Source of the DNA: Burkholderia sp. D-99 | GTDB taxonomy: Bacteria > Pseudomonadota > Gammaproteobacteria > Burkholderiales > Burkholderiaceae | Direction: 5' to 3' | Length of the DNA: 64,000 nt | Assembly (NCBI RefSeq): GCF_011605345.1 | Contig: NZ_JAAOXM010000005.1 | Span: forward strand, 434,001 to 498,000 | Part shown: positions 26,543-34,296 of the stretch, piece by piece | Layout of the letters: each line of letters starts with the position of its first letter | Numbering within the stretch: position 1 is the stretch's first letter | Program-made: the position numbers and the translations under genes | Notes under the pieces: generated by a model | Databases searched by the model: none | What the model was told of the DNA's origin: nothing | What the model saw: the letters and a program-made list of their open reading frames with translations, nothing else

Positions 26543-26647
26543 ATGCGATATCCATTGCAGTACGCAGGCCGAGGCGCCCCGGCGCTGCGTCCATCCGCAC
26601 CCGAACCGCACGCACCGGCGCCGCGGGCGGCCATCGAGGAGGCGTGA
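26543..26647 (+). CDS. 34-residue ORF at the head of the R-body operon
   Basis: MRYPLQYAGRGAPALRPSAP and a Pro/Ala-rich tail ending IEEA. It has an excellent ribosome site (CCGGAGAACACC before ATG) and its stop lies 3 bases before the next gene, so it could be a leader that couples translation of the coiled-coil protein. No family is recognised; coding status is unproven. Confidence 0.4.
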   Translation: MRYPLQYAGRGAPALRPSAPEPHAPAPRAAIEEA

Positions 26648-26650
26648 GCC

Positions 26651-27298
26651 ATGAGCAACGACGCACTCGACCCCTTGCTGCGGCAGTTCGCGGAGAAGCG
26701 ATTGGGACGGCCCCTCGAGCCGGGTGAGGAACGGGCGCTGCTCGAGCGGCTGCCGAGTCGTCACGGAACCGAGCCGGCGCCGGCCGCCGGCACGGCCACG
26801 CAGGCGAGCGCCGCGAACCCGCCATTGCCGCGCTTGAAAACCCGCCAGGAGGCCCGCGAGCAGGTCAAGCATTTTCTGCAGCTCAACCAGCAGAAGGCGT
26901 ACGAGAAGATGCGCGGCATCCTGCAGACGATCGACGCGCAGAACGAGACGACCCTCGGCATGCTGGCGTCGGAACAGCAAAAGGTGTCCGGCGTACTCGA
27001 CGCGCACGAGCCGCCGGGTGACGCACAGGCATCCGGCGCGGCCGACCTCCAGGACAGCACCCGCGAGGCGCTGGCGATGATCGGCGAACAGCTGACGGGC
27101 CTCATCCGGCAGGAAATCGACGCCTGCTTCCGGCAGCACGTCGATTCGCTCGCAGAACGGCTCGCCGTGCGGTTCGACGCGATAGACGAGCGGCTGCAAC
27201 GCATCGACGCCCGTCCGGCCGAACTGCACGAACCGGCCGCTACCGCCACCGCCACCACTTCTGTTCACGATACCCCCGGGCCAGCGTCCATGGAGTAG
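26651..27298 (+). CDS. Coiled-coil protein of the R-body locus
   Basis: 215 residues, hydrophilic. A short N-terminal helix (DALDPLLRQFAEKRLGRPL) and an Ala/Pro linker lead into a long helical region from about 65 to 200 (KTRQEAREQVKHFLQLNQQKAYEKMRGI, later REALAMIGEQLTGLIRQEIDACFRQHVDSLAERLAVRFDAIDERLQRI), with heptad-like hydrophobics indicating coiled coil. The tail is Ala/Thr/Pro-rich. It precedes two tandem RebB genes and is probably in the same transcript, so a role in assembling or anchoring R-bodies is plausible but inferred. Confidence 0.75.
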   Translation: MSNDALDPLLRQFAEKRLGRPLEPGEERALLERLPSRHGTEPAPAAGTATQASAANPPLPRLKTRQEAREQVKHFLQLNQQKAYEKMRGILQTIDAQNETTLGMLASEQQKVSGVLDAHEPPGDAQASGAADLQDSTREALAMIGEQLTGLIRQEIDACFRQHVDSLAERLAVRFDAIDERLQRIDARPAELHEPAATATATTSVHDTPGPASME

Positions 27299-27406
27299 CA
27301 CACGGGGCATGCGGTTGAAGTCAGGCGGCTGAGGTCCGGCAGCTGAACGCAAAACCGGCCGGCCTCGATGTGCGACCTCTCAACTACGTGAATCAAGGAG
27401 CAAAAA

Positions 27407-27739
27407 ATGGGTGATACGTGTCAGGTGTGCCAGGTCAATCCTGCGATTACCGATGCCGTCACGCAGGTCAACGTCAAGGTGGTCGCCGAGGCGCCGGCAA
27501 TGGCGATGGGCTCGCTGTACCAGGCCCAGAGCCATTCGCTCAGCATCCTGTTCGAGAACGCGGTGCAGCAGCAGTCGCAGGCCGCGATCCAGTCGCAGAC
27601 GTCGACGAACGTGGGGACGATGCAGCTCTACACGATCGGGCCGGAAAGCGCGGGAGCGGCCGCTACGGAAATCGGCGCGAACGGGATCATCTCCATTCTG
27701 GCCGACGTGATCGCGATCGGGAAGGCGATGCGCCCGTAA
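27407..27739 (+). CDS. RebB-family R-body protein (copy 1)
   Basis: 110 residues with AAGGAGC before the ATG. The RebB ('killing trait') core is clear: ITDAVTQVNVKVVAEAPAMA, then MGSLYQAQSHSLSILFENAV and QQQSQAAIQSQTSTNVGTMQ with LYTIGP. RebB proteins polymerise into R-bodies, coiled cytoplasmic ribbons that unroll and, in Caedibacter, kill sensitive Paramecium. An N-terminal CQVC pair (Cys5, Cys8) is unusual. A run of 37 bases is identical to copy 2, showing recent tandem duplication. Confidence 0.9.
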   Translation: MGDTCQVCQVNPAITDAVTQVNVKVVAEAPAMAMGSLYQAQSHSLSILFENAVQQQSQAAIQSQTSTNVGTMQLYTIGPESAGAAATEIGANGIISILADVIAIGKAMRP

Positions 27740-27929
27740 GGCGCGGTCGCAACGCCGTGGTTGAGCGGCGGCGCAAGCGGCACGGGCCGCCGATGCCGCC
27801 GCCGCGCCGCCGATCCGCAGCACGGCCGCCGGCGCCTGAACAGCGGTGCCGCGCGGTGTTCCGGAGCAAACGACAGAACGGGTAGAGCCGATTCGATGCG
27901 GCGCCCGTTCGCAAACCAGGAGAAATACG

Positions 27930-28304
27930 ATGGCAAATGATACAACCGACCCGACGGACACGAAGGATCCGAAAGACCCCTGCAACTGCAAGACGTGCGC
28001 GGTCAATGCCGCGATCACCGACGCCGTCACGCAGACCAACGTCAAGGTGGTGGGCGAAGCGCCCGCGATGGCGACGGGCTCGCTGTACCAGGCCCAGAGC
28101 CATTCGCTCAGCGTGCTGTTCGAGAACGCCGTGCAGCAGCAGTCGCAGGCCGCGGTACAGCTGCCGACCTCGACGAACGTGGGCACGATGCAGCTCTACA
28201 CGCTCGGGCCGGCGAGCGCCGGCGCCGCCGCGACGGAAATCGGCTCGAACGGCGTGCTGTCCGTGCTGGCCGATGTGCTCGCGCTCGGCAAGGCGCTTGT
28301 CTGA
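27930..28304 (+). CDS. RebB-family R-body protein (copy 2)
   Basis: 124 residues from the ATG at 27930 (CCAGGAG upstream). The core ITDAVTQTNVKVVGEAPAMA, TGSLYQAQSHSLSVLFENAV and LPTSTNVGTMQLYTLGPASA is nearly the same as copy 1. The N-terminus is extended by a charged, repetitive TDPTDTKDPKDP stretch followed by CNCKTC (Cys18, 20, 23). Cysteine clusters could cross-link polymerised ribbons or bind metal; inference. The leader GCAAACCAGGAG is repeated before copy 3. Confidence 0.9.
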   Translation: MANDTTDPTDTKDPKDPCNCKTCAVNAAITDAVTQTNVKVVGEAPAMATGSLYQAQSHSLSVLFENAVQQQSQAAVQLPTSTNVGTMQLYTLGPASAGAAATEIGSNGVLSVLADVLALGKALV

Positions 28305-28311
28305 CGCGTAA

Positions 28312-28329
28312 CCCGGCGTCGACGCCGGG
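28312..28329. repeat. 18-base perfect palindrome after RebB copy 2
   Basis: CCCGGCGTC followed directly by its complement GACGCCGGG, 8 bases after the RebB stop. It may form a weak hairpin or be a binding site; no T-run follows. Confidence 0.4.
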
Positions 28330-28499
28330 CGGCGGCCCCGATCCCCGTGGCTGCCGCCCGGCGCCTGTCGTCATGCCGACGCCCGCGACGGCGAGCGCTC
28401 GCGCGCACCGATGCTGCCGCCCGGCGCACGTCGCCGACCGACCCATTCATGCGTTCGCCGTGACTGCATCGCAGCGGCGGGCAAACCAGGAGCAACGAC

Positions 28500-28823
28500 A
28501 TGCCGGAACAGGTTTCCGCCGCGGTGACCGATGCGGTCACGCAAGCCAACGTCAAGGTGGTGGGCGAGGCGCCCGCCGTGGCCTTGGGCACGCTCATGCA
28601 GTCGAACAGCCATGCGTCTGCGATCCTGCTTCACAACGCGGTGCAGATGCAGGCGAACCAGGCGATGTCCAACCTCGCCGCCACGACCGTCGGCATCATG
28701 CAGCTCTACGCCGGCTCGCCGGTGGCGGTGGCCGCCGCGGCGCGCTCGGCGAACGACAACTTTGCGTCGCAACTGACCGCCGTCGCGCAGTTGATGAACG
28801 CCATCGGCCACTGGCGCGGCTGA
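28500..28823 (+). CDS. RebB-family R-body protein (copy 3)
   Basis: 107 residues, AGGAG before the ATG. The start MPEQVSAAVTDAVTQANVKV and VVGEAPAVALGTLMQSNSHA are typical RebB; the body continues with ILLHNAVQMQANQAMSNLA and TTVGIMQLYAGSPVAV. It lacks the N-terminal cysteines of copies 1 and 2 and is more divergent, so the operon probably makes a mixed polymer. It converges on the Crp/Fnr gene. Confidence 0.9.
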   Translation: MPEQVSAAVTDAVTQANVKVVGEAPAVALGTLMQSNSHASAILLHNAVQMQANQAMSNLAATTVGIMQLYAGSPVAVAAAARSANDNFASQLTAVAQLMNAIGHWRG

Positions 28824-28901
28824 CCTTCGCCGCGCGCCGCGCAACCCGGCGCGCGCGACCTCCTGCCGCCACGGCGCGTCGCGGCGCACGCGCCTGGCGC
28901 G

Positions 28902-29576
28902 TCAATTGGCGTTGACGATGGTCCGGAGCTGCTCCGGTTTCTCGATCGTCACGCCGTGCTCGTGAAGCCGGATCAGGCCGTCGCGCTGCATCTTCTGCAG
29001 GCTGCTGTTCAATCGCGGCCGGCTGACGTTGAGCATCGCGGCGAGGATGCTCTGGTTCTCCGGTAGCCGCACCTCGACATCGTTCCCTTGCATGCGGTTC
29101 AGCAGATGGCGCGCGAGCCTTGCTTCGAGCCGGTACAGGCACGCCGATTCGATGAAGTCGCTCAACTGGTGGACGTGCCGGCACAGCTGCTCGTGGATGC
29201 GCTCCATGAAATCCGCATTGGCCAGCAGCGGCGCGAAGTACTGGCGATGCAGCAGCGACACGCGGCAGTCCGGGCTCAGCTGCGCGGTGAAGCTGCGCCG
29301 GTGGGCGCGAACCAGCGTGTTTTCGCCGATGAGTTCGCCCGGCAACGAGTGGCCGAGAATGAGTTCGCGTCCGCCGGGTTCGTGCAGCGTCTTGTAGACG
29401 CGGCCGCAGTGCACGAAGGCGACGAAATCGCCCGGATCGCCCTTGAAGAACAGCAGCCGATTGCCGTGTTCGGGCCAGGGCGAGAGATGCCGCTCGATGT
29501 GAGCGAGCAGGCTTTCCGGAAGATCGGCGAGTATCGGTATATTGCACAGCGTTCGACCGTTGACGAGGGCAGGCAT
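28902..29576 (-). CDS. Crp/Fnr-family regulator
   Basis: 224 residues from the ATG at 29576. The cyclic-nucleotide-binding-like domain covers about 10-130 (GDPGDFVAFVHCGRVYKTL, GHSLPGELIGENTL). The C-terminal winged helix includes ENQSILAAMLNVSRPRLNSSLQKMQRDGLIRLHEHGVTI. There is no N-terminal Cys cluster of the Fnr type, and the cAMP-contact Arg/Ser pattern is not obvious, so the signal is unknown. It is divergent from the sigma-factor gene across a 405-base region and convergent with RebB copy 3, and is the likely regulator of the R-body genes. Confidence 0.85.
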   Translation of the reverse strand: MPALVNGRTLCNIPILADLPESLLAHIERHLSPWPEHGNRLLFFKGDPGDFVAFVHCGRVYKTLHEPGGRELILGHSLPGELIGENTLVRAHRRSFTAQLSPDCRVSLLHRQYFAPLLANADFMERIHEQLCRHVHQLSDFIESACLYRLEARLARHLLNRMQGNDVEVRLPENQSILAAMLNVSRPRLNSSLQKMQRDGLIRLHEHGVTIEKPEQLRTIVNAN

Positions 29577-29981
29577 GTTTTCCGTGCAAGGTTGTTTGAC
29601 GATGCGGCCACCTAGCGAAAAACGTTGCCTTTGGCATTGCGTGAAAAATGAATGATGGAAATAACCAGATAATGGGAAAGTGGTCCCGATATGGCTTTGC
29701 TTCGGCGCCAGGGACATTTGGTCGACCGACATCGACAGCAGCGTGCCGGCGTAAGCGCATCGCGGCGGCAGTCGCTATTTTTCATCGAAATGCCATTCTT
29801 CACGCTCGACGGCGCGCCCGAATCGACGGATGAGGAGAGGCGAGGGAATTAAAGTTTCCGTTAATAATAATCAAGAAAATTTACAGAGGCCGATTATCTT
29901 GATAACGGTGTTACGCGGGTAACAGCGCCATTCTCGGCATCGAATCGATTCTGTGTTTTCCATGAAAAAGGAAGGCACGGG
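29577..29981. promoter_or_regulatory. Divergent promoter region in the R-body locus
   Basis: About 405 bases, AT-rich in its right half. A wide inverted repeat pairs ATCAAGA (29870-29876) with TCTTGAT (29897-29903), and GTTACGCGGGTAAC (29910-29923) has perfect 5-base arms. These are the best candidates for regulator-binding sites between the Crp/Fnr gene and the sigma-factor gene. No canonical Fnr or Crp box was found. Confidence 0.5.
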
Positions 29982-30539
29982 ATGACAACCTCGAACCAGC
30001 ACGCTGTTTCGACGCCTGAGTCACCGGCGCAGCAGCTAGATCACACGTGGCGGGAAATGCAGGCGAAATTGCGGCGCCGCGCGCGCCTGTTGTGCAAGGG
30101 CGATATTCACCGTGCCGACGAACTGCTCTCCGATACCGCGCTCAAGGTCCACATTTACCTGCAACGTTCGCCCGAGCGCGTCCGGAACCTGGCCGGCTTT
30201 CTCTTTCTGGCGCTGAACCACGCGTTCCTCGATGGCGCGCGCCGTCGCCTGCGCGAAAGCGGCATGCTCGAATTCGACCCGGGCTGGGACGACGATCACA
30301 CGGCCGAGCTGGCCGGCCACGCGCCGTCGGTGGAGCAGCAACTGCTGCTCCGGCAACAGCTGCTGCGTCTCGAGCAGGTGCTGTCCACGCTCCCGTCGCA
30401 GCAGCAGATGCTGTTCACGCTGAAGTTCGAGGAGGACCGGCCCTATCTGCACATCGCGGCGACGCTCGGGATCAACGAGCCGCTGGCCAGAAAGCGTGTC
30501 GAGCTGCTGCGCAAGAAATTGCGCGAGGAACTCGCATGA
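29982..30539 (+). CDS. Sigma-70 family (ECF-type) RNA polymerase sigma factor
   Basis: 185 residues with AAGGAAGG upstream. Region 2 (about 20-90) has WREMQAKLRRRARLLCKGDIHRADELLSDTALKVHIYL and NLAGFLFLALNHAFLDGARRRLRE; region 4 (about 120-180) has LLRLEQVLSTLPSQQQMLFTLKFEEDRPYLHIAATLGINEPLARKRVELLRKKL. No anti-sigma gene is adjacent. A sigma factor next to reb genes is known from other proteobacterial R-body clusters, so it probably directs reb transcription; the recognised promoter is unknown. Confidence 0.88.
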   Translation: MTTSNQHAVSTPESPAQQLDHTWREMQAKLRRRARLLCKGDIHRADELLSDTALKVHIYLQRSPERVRNLAGFLFLALNHAFLDGARRRLRESGMLEFDPGWDDDHTAELAGHAPSVEQQLLLRQQLLRLEQVLSTLPSQQQMLFTLKFEEDRPYLHIAATLGINEPLARKRVELLRKKLREELA

Positions 30540-30652
30540 GCGCGTTCACGAACGCGGGCATGCAGCGTTCCTAACGGCATGCGCGGCGTCGATGGCCTGC
30601 CGGCCCGCCGTTCCTTCAATCGCATGCCGGAGCCGAGATCCGAGGAGGCCTC

Positions 30653-30946
30653 GTGGCAGACAAAGTCAATGAGCAGGTTACCGACGCGGTGACGCAGACC
30701 AATGTCAACGTCGTCGCGGGATCCCCGGCCCAGGCGCTGGGCACGCTTTACCAGATGTTCAGCCAGGCCGTCGGCATCTCGGCGCAGAACATGACGCAGC
30801 AGCAGGCGGCGCTGAACCAGATTTCGAACGCCGTCGTGTCGAAGGCGGTGGCCATGATCCTGTCCGTCGAAGCGTCGCCGAAGCCGGCATCGGGCGGCGC
30901 GGCGCAAGCCCCGGCGGCCGGGCCGCAGACGGGTTCCACGCATTAG
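30653..30946 (+). CDS. RebB-family R-body protein (copy 4)
   Basis: 97 residues, starting at GTG 30653 with GAGGAGG upstream. The N-terminus MADKVNEQVTDAVTQTNVNV, then VVAGSPAQALGTLYQMFSQA and AAL-NQISNAVVSKAVAMIL is the standard RebB form, close to RebB/RebD of sequenced clusters. The last 25 residues are Ala/Pro/Gly-rich. It lies 113 bases after the sigma-factor gene and starts a second reb group with the following genes. Confidence 0.92.
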   Translation: MADKVNEQVTDAVTQTNVNVVAGSPAQALGTLYQMFSQAVGISAQNMTQQQAALNQISNAVVSKAVAMILSVEASPKPASGGAAQAPAAGPQTGSTH

Positions 30947-30969
30947 TCGACTCTCGGGATACCTGAACC

Positions 30970-31599
30970 ATGAACATGAAAGGCCTTTTGGGTGGACGCG
31001 GCGACGGTGCGCCGCAGGCGCCGCACGATGGCGCGTCCGCAGCAGCAGGCGCAACCACGCCGGCCGACGCCACGACGCCCGCCGAGGTCGCGCCGCACGT
31101 CGTGGCGTCGAAGGCCGGCGCGCGCGCGTGGCCGGTCAACCGGCTGCGCAGGCTCACCGATGCGCTGAAGGCACCGAACCAGGTCGCCGATCCGGCCGGG
31201 GCCGGCGGCCCGGCGCTGCAGACCGTGCAGGCGATCAACGCGGAGGCTGCGTCCTACGCGACGACGCAGATCGCCGTCGGCCCGAACATGATGATCACGC
31301 AGGCGGGTGGCATGGTTGCGCAGGCGGCGGCCAACTACTTCGAGGCGACGACGTCGCTGGCGATCGCGGGCAAGAGCGTGCTGATGAAGGATCTGGCGCA
31401 GAAGACCATCGACGAGAACGTGGGTGGGATGGCGATGGATGCGGTGGGCCTGCTGTTGACGGACCTGTTCGTCGCGACCGCGGCGATCGTCGCGGGTGCC
31501 GCGGAGGCGATCGAAGGGGAGGCCGCGAGCGTCGCGCTCGACAAGATCGACGAGAGCCTGCAGAAGTATCAGGCGCTGCTGGACAAGAAGGGCCCGTAG
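30970..31599 (+). CDS. R-body locus protein, possible distant RebB relative
   Basis: 209 residues. The N-terminal ~75 residues are low-complexity Ala/Thr/Pro. From about 80 a helical part reads AINAEAASYATTQIAVGPNM, MITQAGGMVAQAAANYFEAT and TSLAIAGKSVLMKDLAQKTI. This small-residue-rich helix resembles the RebB core in composition and spacing but not clearly in sequence. A hydrophobic segment follows (VGLLLTDLFVATAAIVAGAAEAI), possibly membrane-associating, then an amphipathic end. It begins 24 bases after copy 4 and is surely co-transcribed. Confidence 0.75.
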   Translation: MNMKGLLGGRGDGAPQAPHDGASAAAGATTPADATTPAEVAPHVVASKAGARAWPVNRLRRLTDALKAPNQVADPAGAGGPALQTVQAINAEAASYATTQIAVGPNMMITQAGGMVAQAAANYFEATTSLAIAGKSVLMKDLAQKTIDENVGGMAMDAVGLLLTDLFVATAAIVAGAAEAIEGEAASVALDKIDESLQKYQALLDKKGP

Positions 31600-31758
31600 C
31601 GCGCGACCGCGCGCGCAGCGACGAGGAATCCATCGACACGACCCGCGGGGCCGTCAGGCTCGATGCGGGATGTGAGCGGCGGGACCGACGCGTGTCCGTT
31701 TTCCCGGACACGTTGCGGCCCCGTCACCGGCAGTCCCATCGAGTCAAGTGAGGAGCCC

Positions 31759-32205
31759 ATGCCCTACGACATTCAGAACGTACAAGGTCCCGCGCCGCTG
31801 GCGGTTGGCGAGCGCATCTGGGGAGATGCGACGGAAATCGATTTCGGCGCGATGACGAGCTGCATCGCGCTCGTCGAGCAGGTGCCGGGCCAGCCGGCGT
31901 CGGTGCGCGCGATCCATCTGTCGATCGTCAGCGCCGACGGCACGCAGGTGTACGACCCGTCGGCGAACGTGGCCGGGCAGGTCGAGACGATCATGCAGCA
32001 GAGCGGCGACCTGCGTACCTGCCTCGGGCGCATCGATCTCTGGCAGGCCAGCCAGTCGCAACAACTGCGTGATTTCTTCGCCGCGCTGATGCTGAGCCTC
32101 GACATGCAGAACTGGGTGCCGTTGCCGGACGGCAACCTGCGGGTGCGGATCAACGGCGGCGTGATCGAGTATCGGCAGGGCGCCGGCCCATGGGCCCACG
32201 CGTAG
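31759..32205 (+). CDS. Unrecognised protein at the end of the R-body locus
   Basis: 148 residues with GAGGAG before the ATG at 31759. Mixed alpha/beta composition (GERIWGDATEIDFGAMTSCI, ALVEQVPGQPASVRAIHLSIVSADGTQVY, ETIMQQSGDLRTCLGRIDLW, LRVRINGGVIEYRQG). No signal peptide, membrane span or known motif. Being last on the same strand as the reb genes suggests an accessory role, unproven. Confidence 0.65.
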   Translation: MPYDIQNVQGPAPLAVGERIWGDATEIDFGAMTSCIALVEQVPGQPASVRAIHLSIVSADGTQVYDPSANVAGQVETIMQQSGDLRTCLGRIDLWQASQSQQLRDFFAALMLSLDMQNWVPLPDGNLRVRINGGVIEYRQGAGPWAHA

Positions 32206-32228
32206 CCGGCGCGACCGGTCGAAGCCGA

Positions 32229-32249
32229 CGCCCGCCATCTGCGCGGGCG
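32229..32249 (+). terminator. Hairpin after the R-body locus
   Basis: CGCCCGC pairs with GCGGGCG around a 7-base loop, 24 bases after the last R-body gene. It is followed by GC-rich sequence, not a T-run, so it is a weak terminator candidate. Confidence 0.4.
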
Positions 32250-32430
32250 CCGGTGCAACACGGGCGCGTCGTCCCGTGATGCTCGCCGCCCGCGCCCCCC
32301 AGCTTTTTGCTCATCAACACCAACAAAAATCATCATTTCGCCACCGGCGGGGTGTCAGCAGAATGTCTCCATTCCAGCTCACGCGACAGCACGCACGTCG
32401 CACTGAGCCGCACTTCAGAAGGAGACAGCC

Positions 32431-33771
32431 GTGGCAGTCGAAACAACCTCAATCGATACGCTCGTCGTCGGCGCCGGTCAGGCCGGCGTCGCCATGAGCG
32501 AGCATCTGGGCAAGCTGGGCGTGCCGCATCTCGTACTGGAGCGCAGCCGCATCGCCGAACGCTGGCGCACGGGGCGCTGGGATTCGCTGGTCGCGAACGG
32601 CCCCGCGTGGCACGACCGCTTCCCGGGGCTCGAATTCGACGGCCTCGATCCCGACGCGTTCGCGTCGAAAGACCAGGTCGCCGACTACTTCGAAGCGTAT
32701 GCGCGCAAGTTCGACGCGCCGATCCGCACCGGCGTCGAGGTGAAGCGGGTCGTGCGCAATACGGGCAAGCCGGGTTTCGTCGTCGAGACGTCCGACGGCA
32801 CGATCGAGGCGAACCGCGTGGTCGTCGCGACGGGGCCGTTCCAGCGCCCGGTGATTCCGCCGATCGCGCCGGACGACGCGCGTCTCGTGCAGCTCCATTC
32901 CGCCGACTATCGCAACCCGGGCCAGCTCCCGGACGGCGCGGTGCTGGTGGTCGGCGCGGGTTCGTCAGGCGTGCAGATCGCCGACGAGCTGCAGCGCGCG
33001 GGCCGGCAAGTCTACCTGTCGGTCGGCCCGCACGATCGCCCGCCGCGCGCGTATCGCGGCCGCGACTTCTGCTGGTGGCTCGGCGTGCTCGGCGAATGGG
33101 ACAAGGAAGTCGCGACGCCCGGCCGCGAACACGTGACGATCGCGGTGAGCGGCGCGCGCGGCGGCCATACGGTCGATTTCCGCAAGCTCGCGAACCAGGG
33201 CGTGACGCTCGTCGGGCTGACGAAGTCGTTCGACGGCGGCGTGGCCACATTCGAACGCGATCTCGCGATCAATCTCGCACGCGGCGACGAGAACTACCTG
33301 TCGCTGCTCGACGCGGCCGACGCCTACGCGGCGCGCAACGGCCTCGACCTGCCGGAAGAACCCGAAGCCCGCCGCATCCTGCCGAACCCCGACTGCGTCG
33401 CGCACCCGATCCTCGCGCTCGACCTCGCCGGCGCGGGTGTCACGTCGATCGTCTGGGCGACGGGCTATGCGGTCGACTACGGCTGGCTGAAGGTCGACGC
33501 GTTTGCCGAGAACGGCAAGCCGCAGCACCAGCGCGGCGTATCGAAGGAGCCGGGCATCTATTTCCTCGGGCTGCCGTGGCTGTCGCGGCGCGGCTCCAGC
33601 TTCATCTGGGGCGTGTGGCACGACGCGCGGCACATCGCCGATCACATCGCGACGCAGCGCACCTACCTCGAATACCACGACGCGTCGCAGCGCCGCTCGG
33701 GATCGCGCCCGGAGCAGGGCGGCGCCGCGTCGCACGCCGACGCGCAGCCGCTTGCCGACGCGGTGAACTGA
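32431..33771 (+). CDS. Flavin-containing monooxygenase-like NAD(P)/FAD oxidoreductase
   Basis: 446 residues, starting at GTG 32431 with AAGGAG upstream. The FAD fold has DTLVVGAGQAGVAMSEHLG near the start, and the NADPH fold has GAVLVVGAGSSGVQIADEL near 170. The RWRTGRWDSLVANGPAWHDRFPG segment and FCWWLGVLGEWD are typical of the group that includes YUCCA-like and amine/hydrocarbon monooxygenases. It likely inserts oxygen into a nitrogenous or carbonyl compound. It heads a same-strand set with RidA, DUF1028 and an M20 hydrolase. Confidence 0.9.
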   Translation: MAVETTSIDTLVVGAGQAGVAMSEHLGKLGVPHLVLERSRIAERWRTGRWDSLVANGPAWHDRFPGLEFDGLDPDAFASKDQVADYFEAYARKFDAPIRTGVEVKRVVRNTGKPGFVVETSDGTIEANRVVVATGPFQRPVIPPIAPDDARLVQLHSADYRNPGQLPDGAVLVVGAGSSGVQIADELQRAGRQVYLSVGPHDRPPRAYRGRDFCWWLGVLGEWDKEVATPGREHVTIAVSGARGGHTVDFRKLANQGVTLVGLTKSFDGGVATFERDLAINLARGDENYLSLLDAADAYAARNGLDLPEEPEARRILPNPDCVAHPILALDLAGAGVTSIVWATGYAVDYGWLKVDAFAENGKPQHQRGVSKEPGIYFLGLPWLSRRGSSFIWGVWHDARHIADHIATQRTYLEYHDASQRRSGSRPEQGGAASHADAQPLADAVN

Positions 33772-33850
33772 CCGGACCCATGCTGCCTGCCTGCTGCACC
33801 GCGTTCGCATCCGGTGCGGCGGCGCGACCATTGACGACCAAAGGATTTCG

Positions 33851-34288
33851 ATGAGCCAACCCACCCATACCCGTATCCGCATGTTCAACACGAAGGATAC
33901 CTACCCGAACCAGACGCTCGACAACGACCTGTGCCAGGCCGTGCGGGCCGGCAACACCGTCTATGTGCGCGGCCAGGTCGGCACCGATTTCGACGGCAAC
34001 CTGATCGGCCTCGGCGACGCGCGCGCACAGGCCGAGCAGGCAATGAAGAACGTCACTCAGTTGCTCGAAGAAGCCGGCAGCGACCTCACGCACATCGTGA
34101 AGACGACGACCTACCTGATCGACCCGCGTTATCGCGAGCCCGTGTACCAGGAAGTCGGCAAGTGGCTGAAGGGCGTATATCCGATCTCGACGGGGCTCGT
34201 CGTCTCCGCGCTCGGCCAGCCGCAGTGGCTGATGGAAATCGACGTGATCGCCGTGATCCCGGACAACTGGCAGCCGAACCGCGCGTAG
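33851..34288 (+). CDS. RidA-family protein
   Basis: 145 residues. It shows the Rid fold: NDLCQAVRAGNTVYVRGQVGTDFDGNLIGLGDARAQAEQAMKNVTQLLEEAGSDLTHIVKTTTYLID, with the closing TGLVVSALGQPQWLMEIDVIAV containing the conserved terminal Glu. RidA proteins hydrolyse reactive enamine/imine intermediates; subgroup members near catabolic operons often act on a pathway intermediate. It fits a nitrogen-compound degradation route with its neighbours. Confidence 0.92.
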   Translation: MSQPTHTRIRMFNTKDTYPNQTLDNDLCQAVRAGNTVYVRGQVGTDFDGNLIGLGDARAQAEQAMKNVTQLLEEAGSDLTHIVKTTTYLIDPRYREPVYQEVGKWLKGVYPISTGLVVSALGQPQWLMEIDVIAVIPDNWQPNRA

Positions 34289-34296
34289 GAGGCGAT

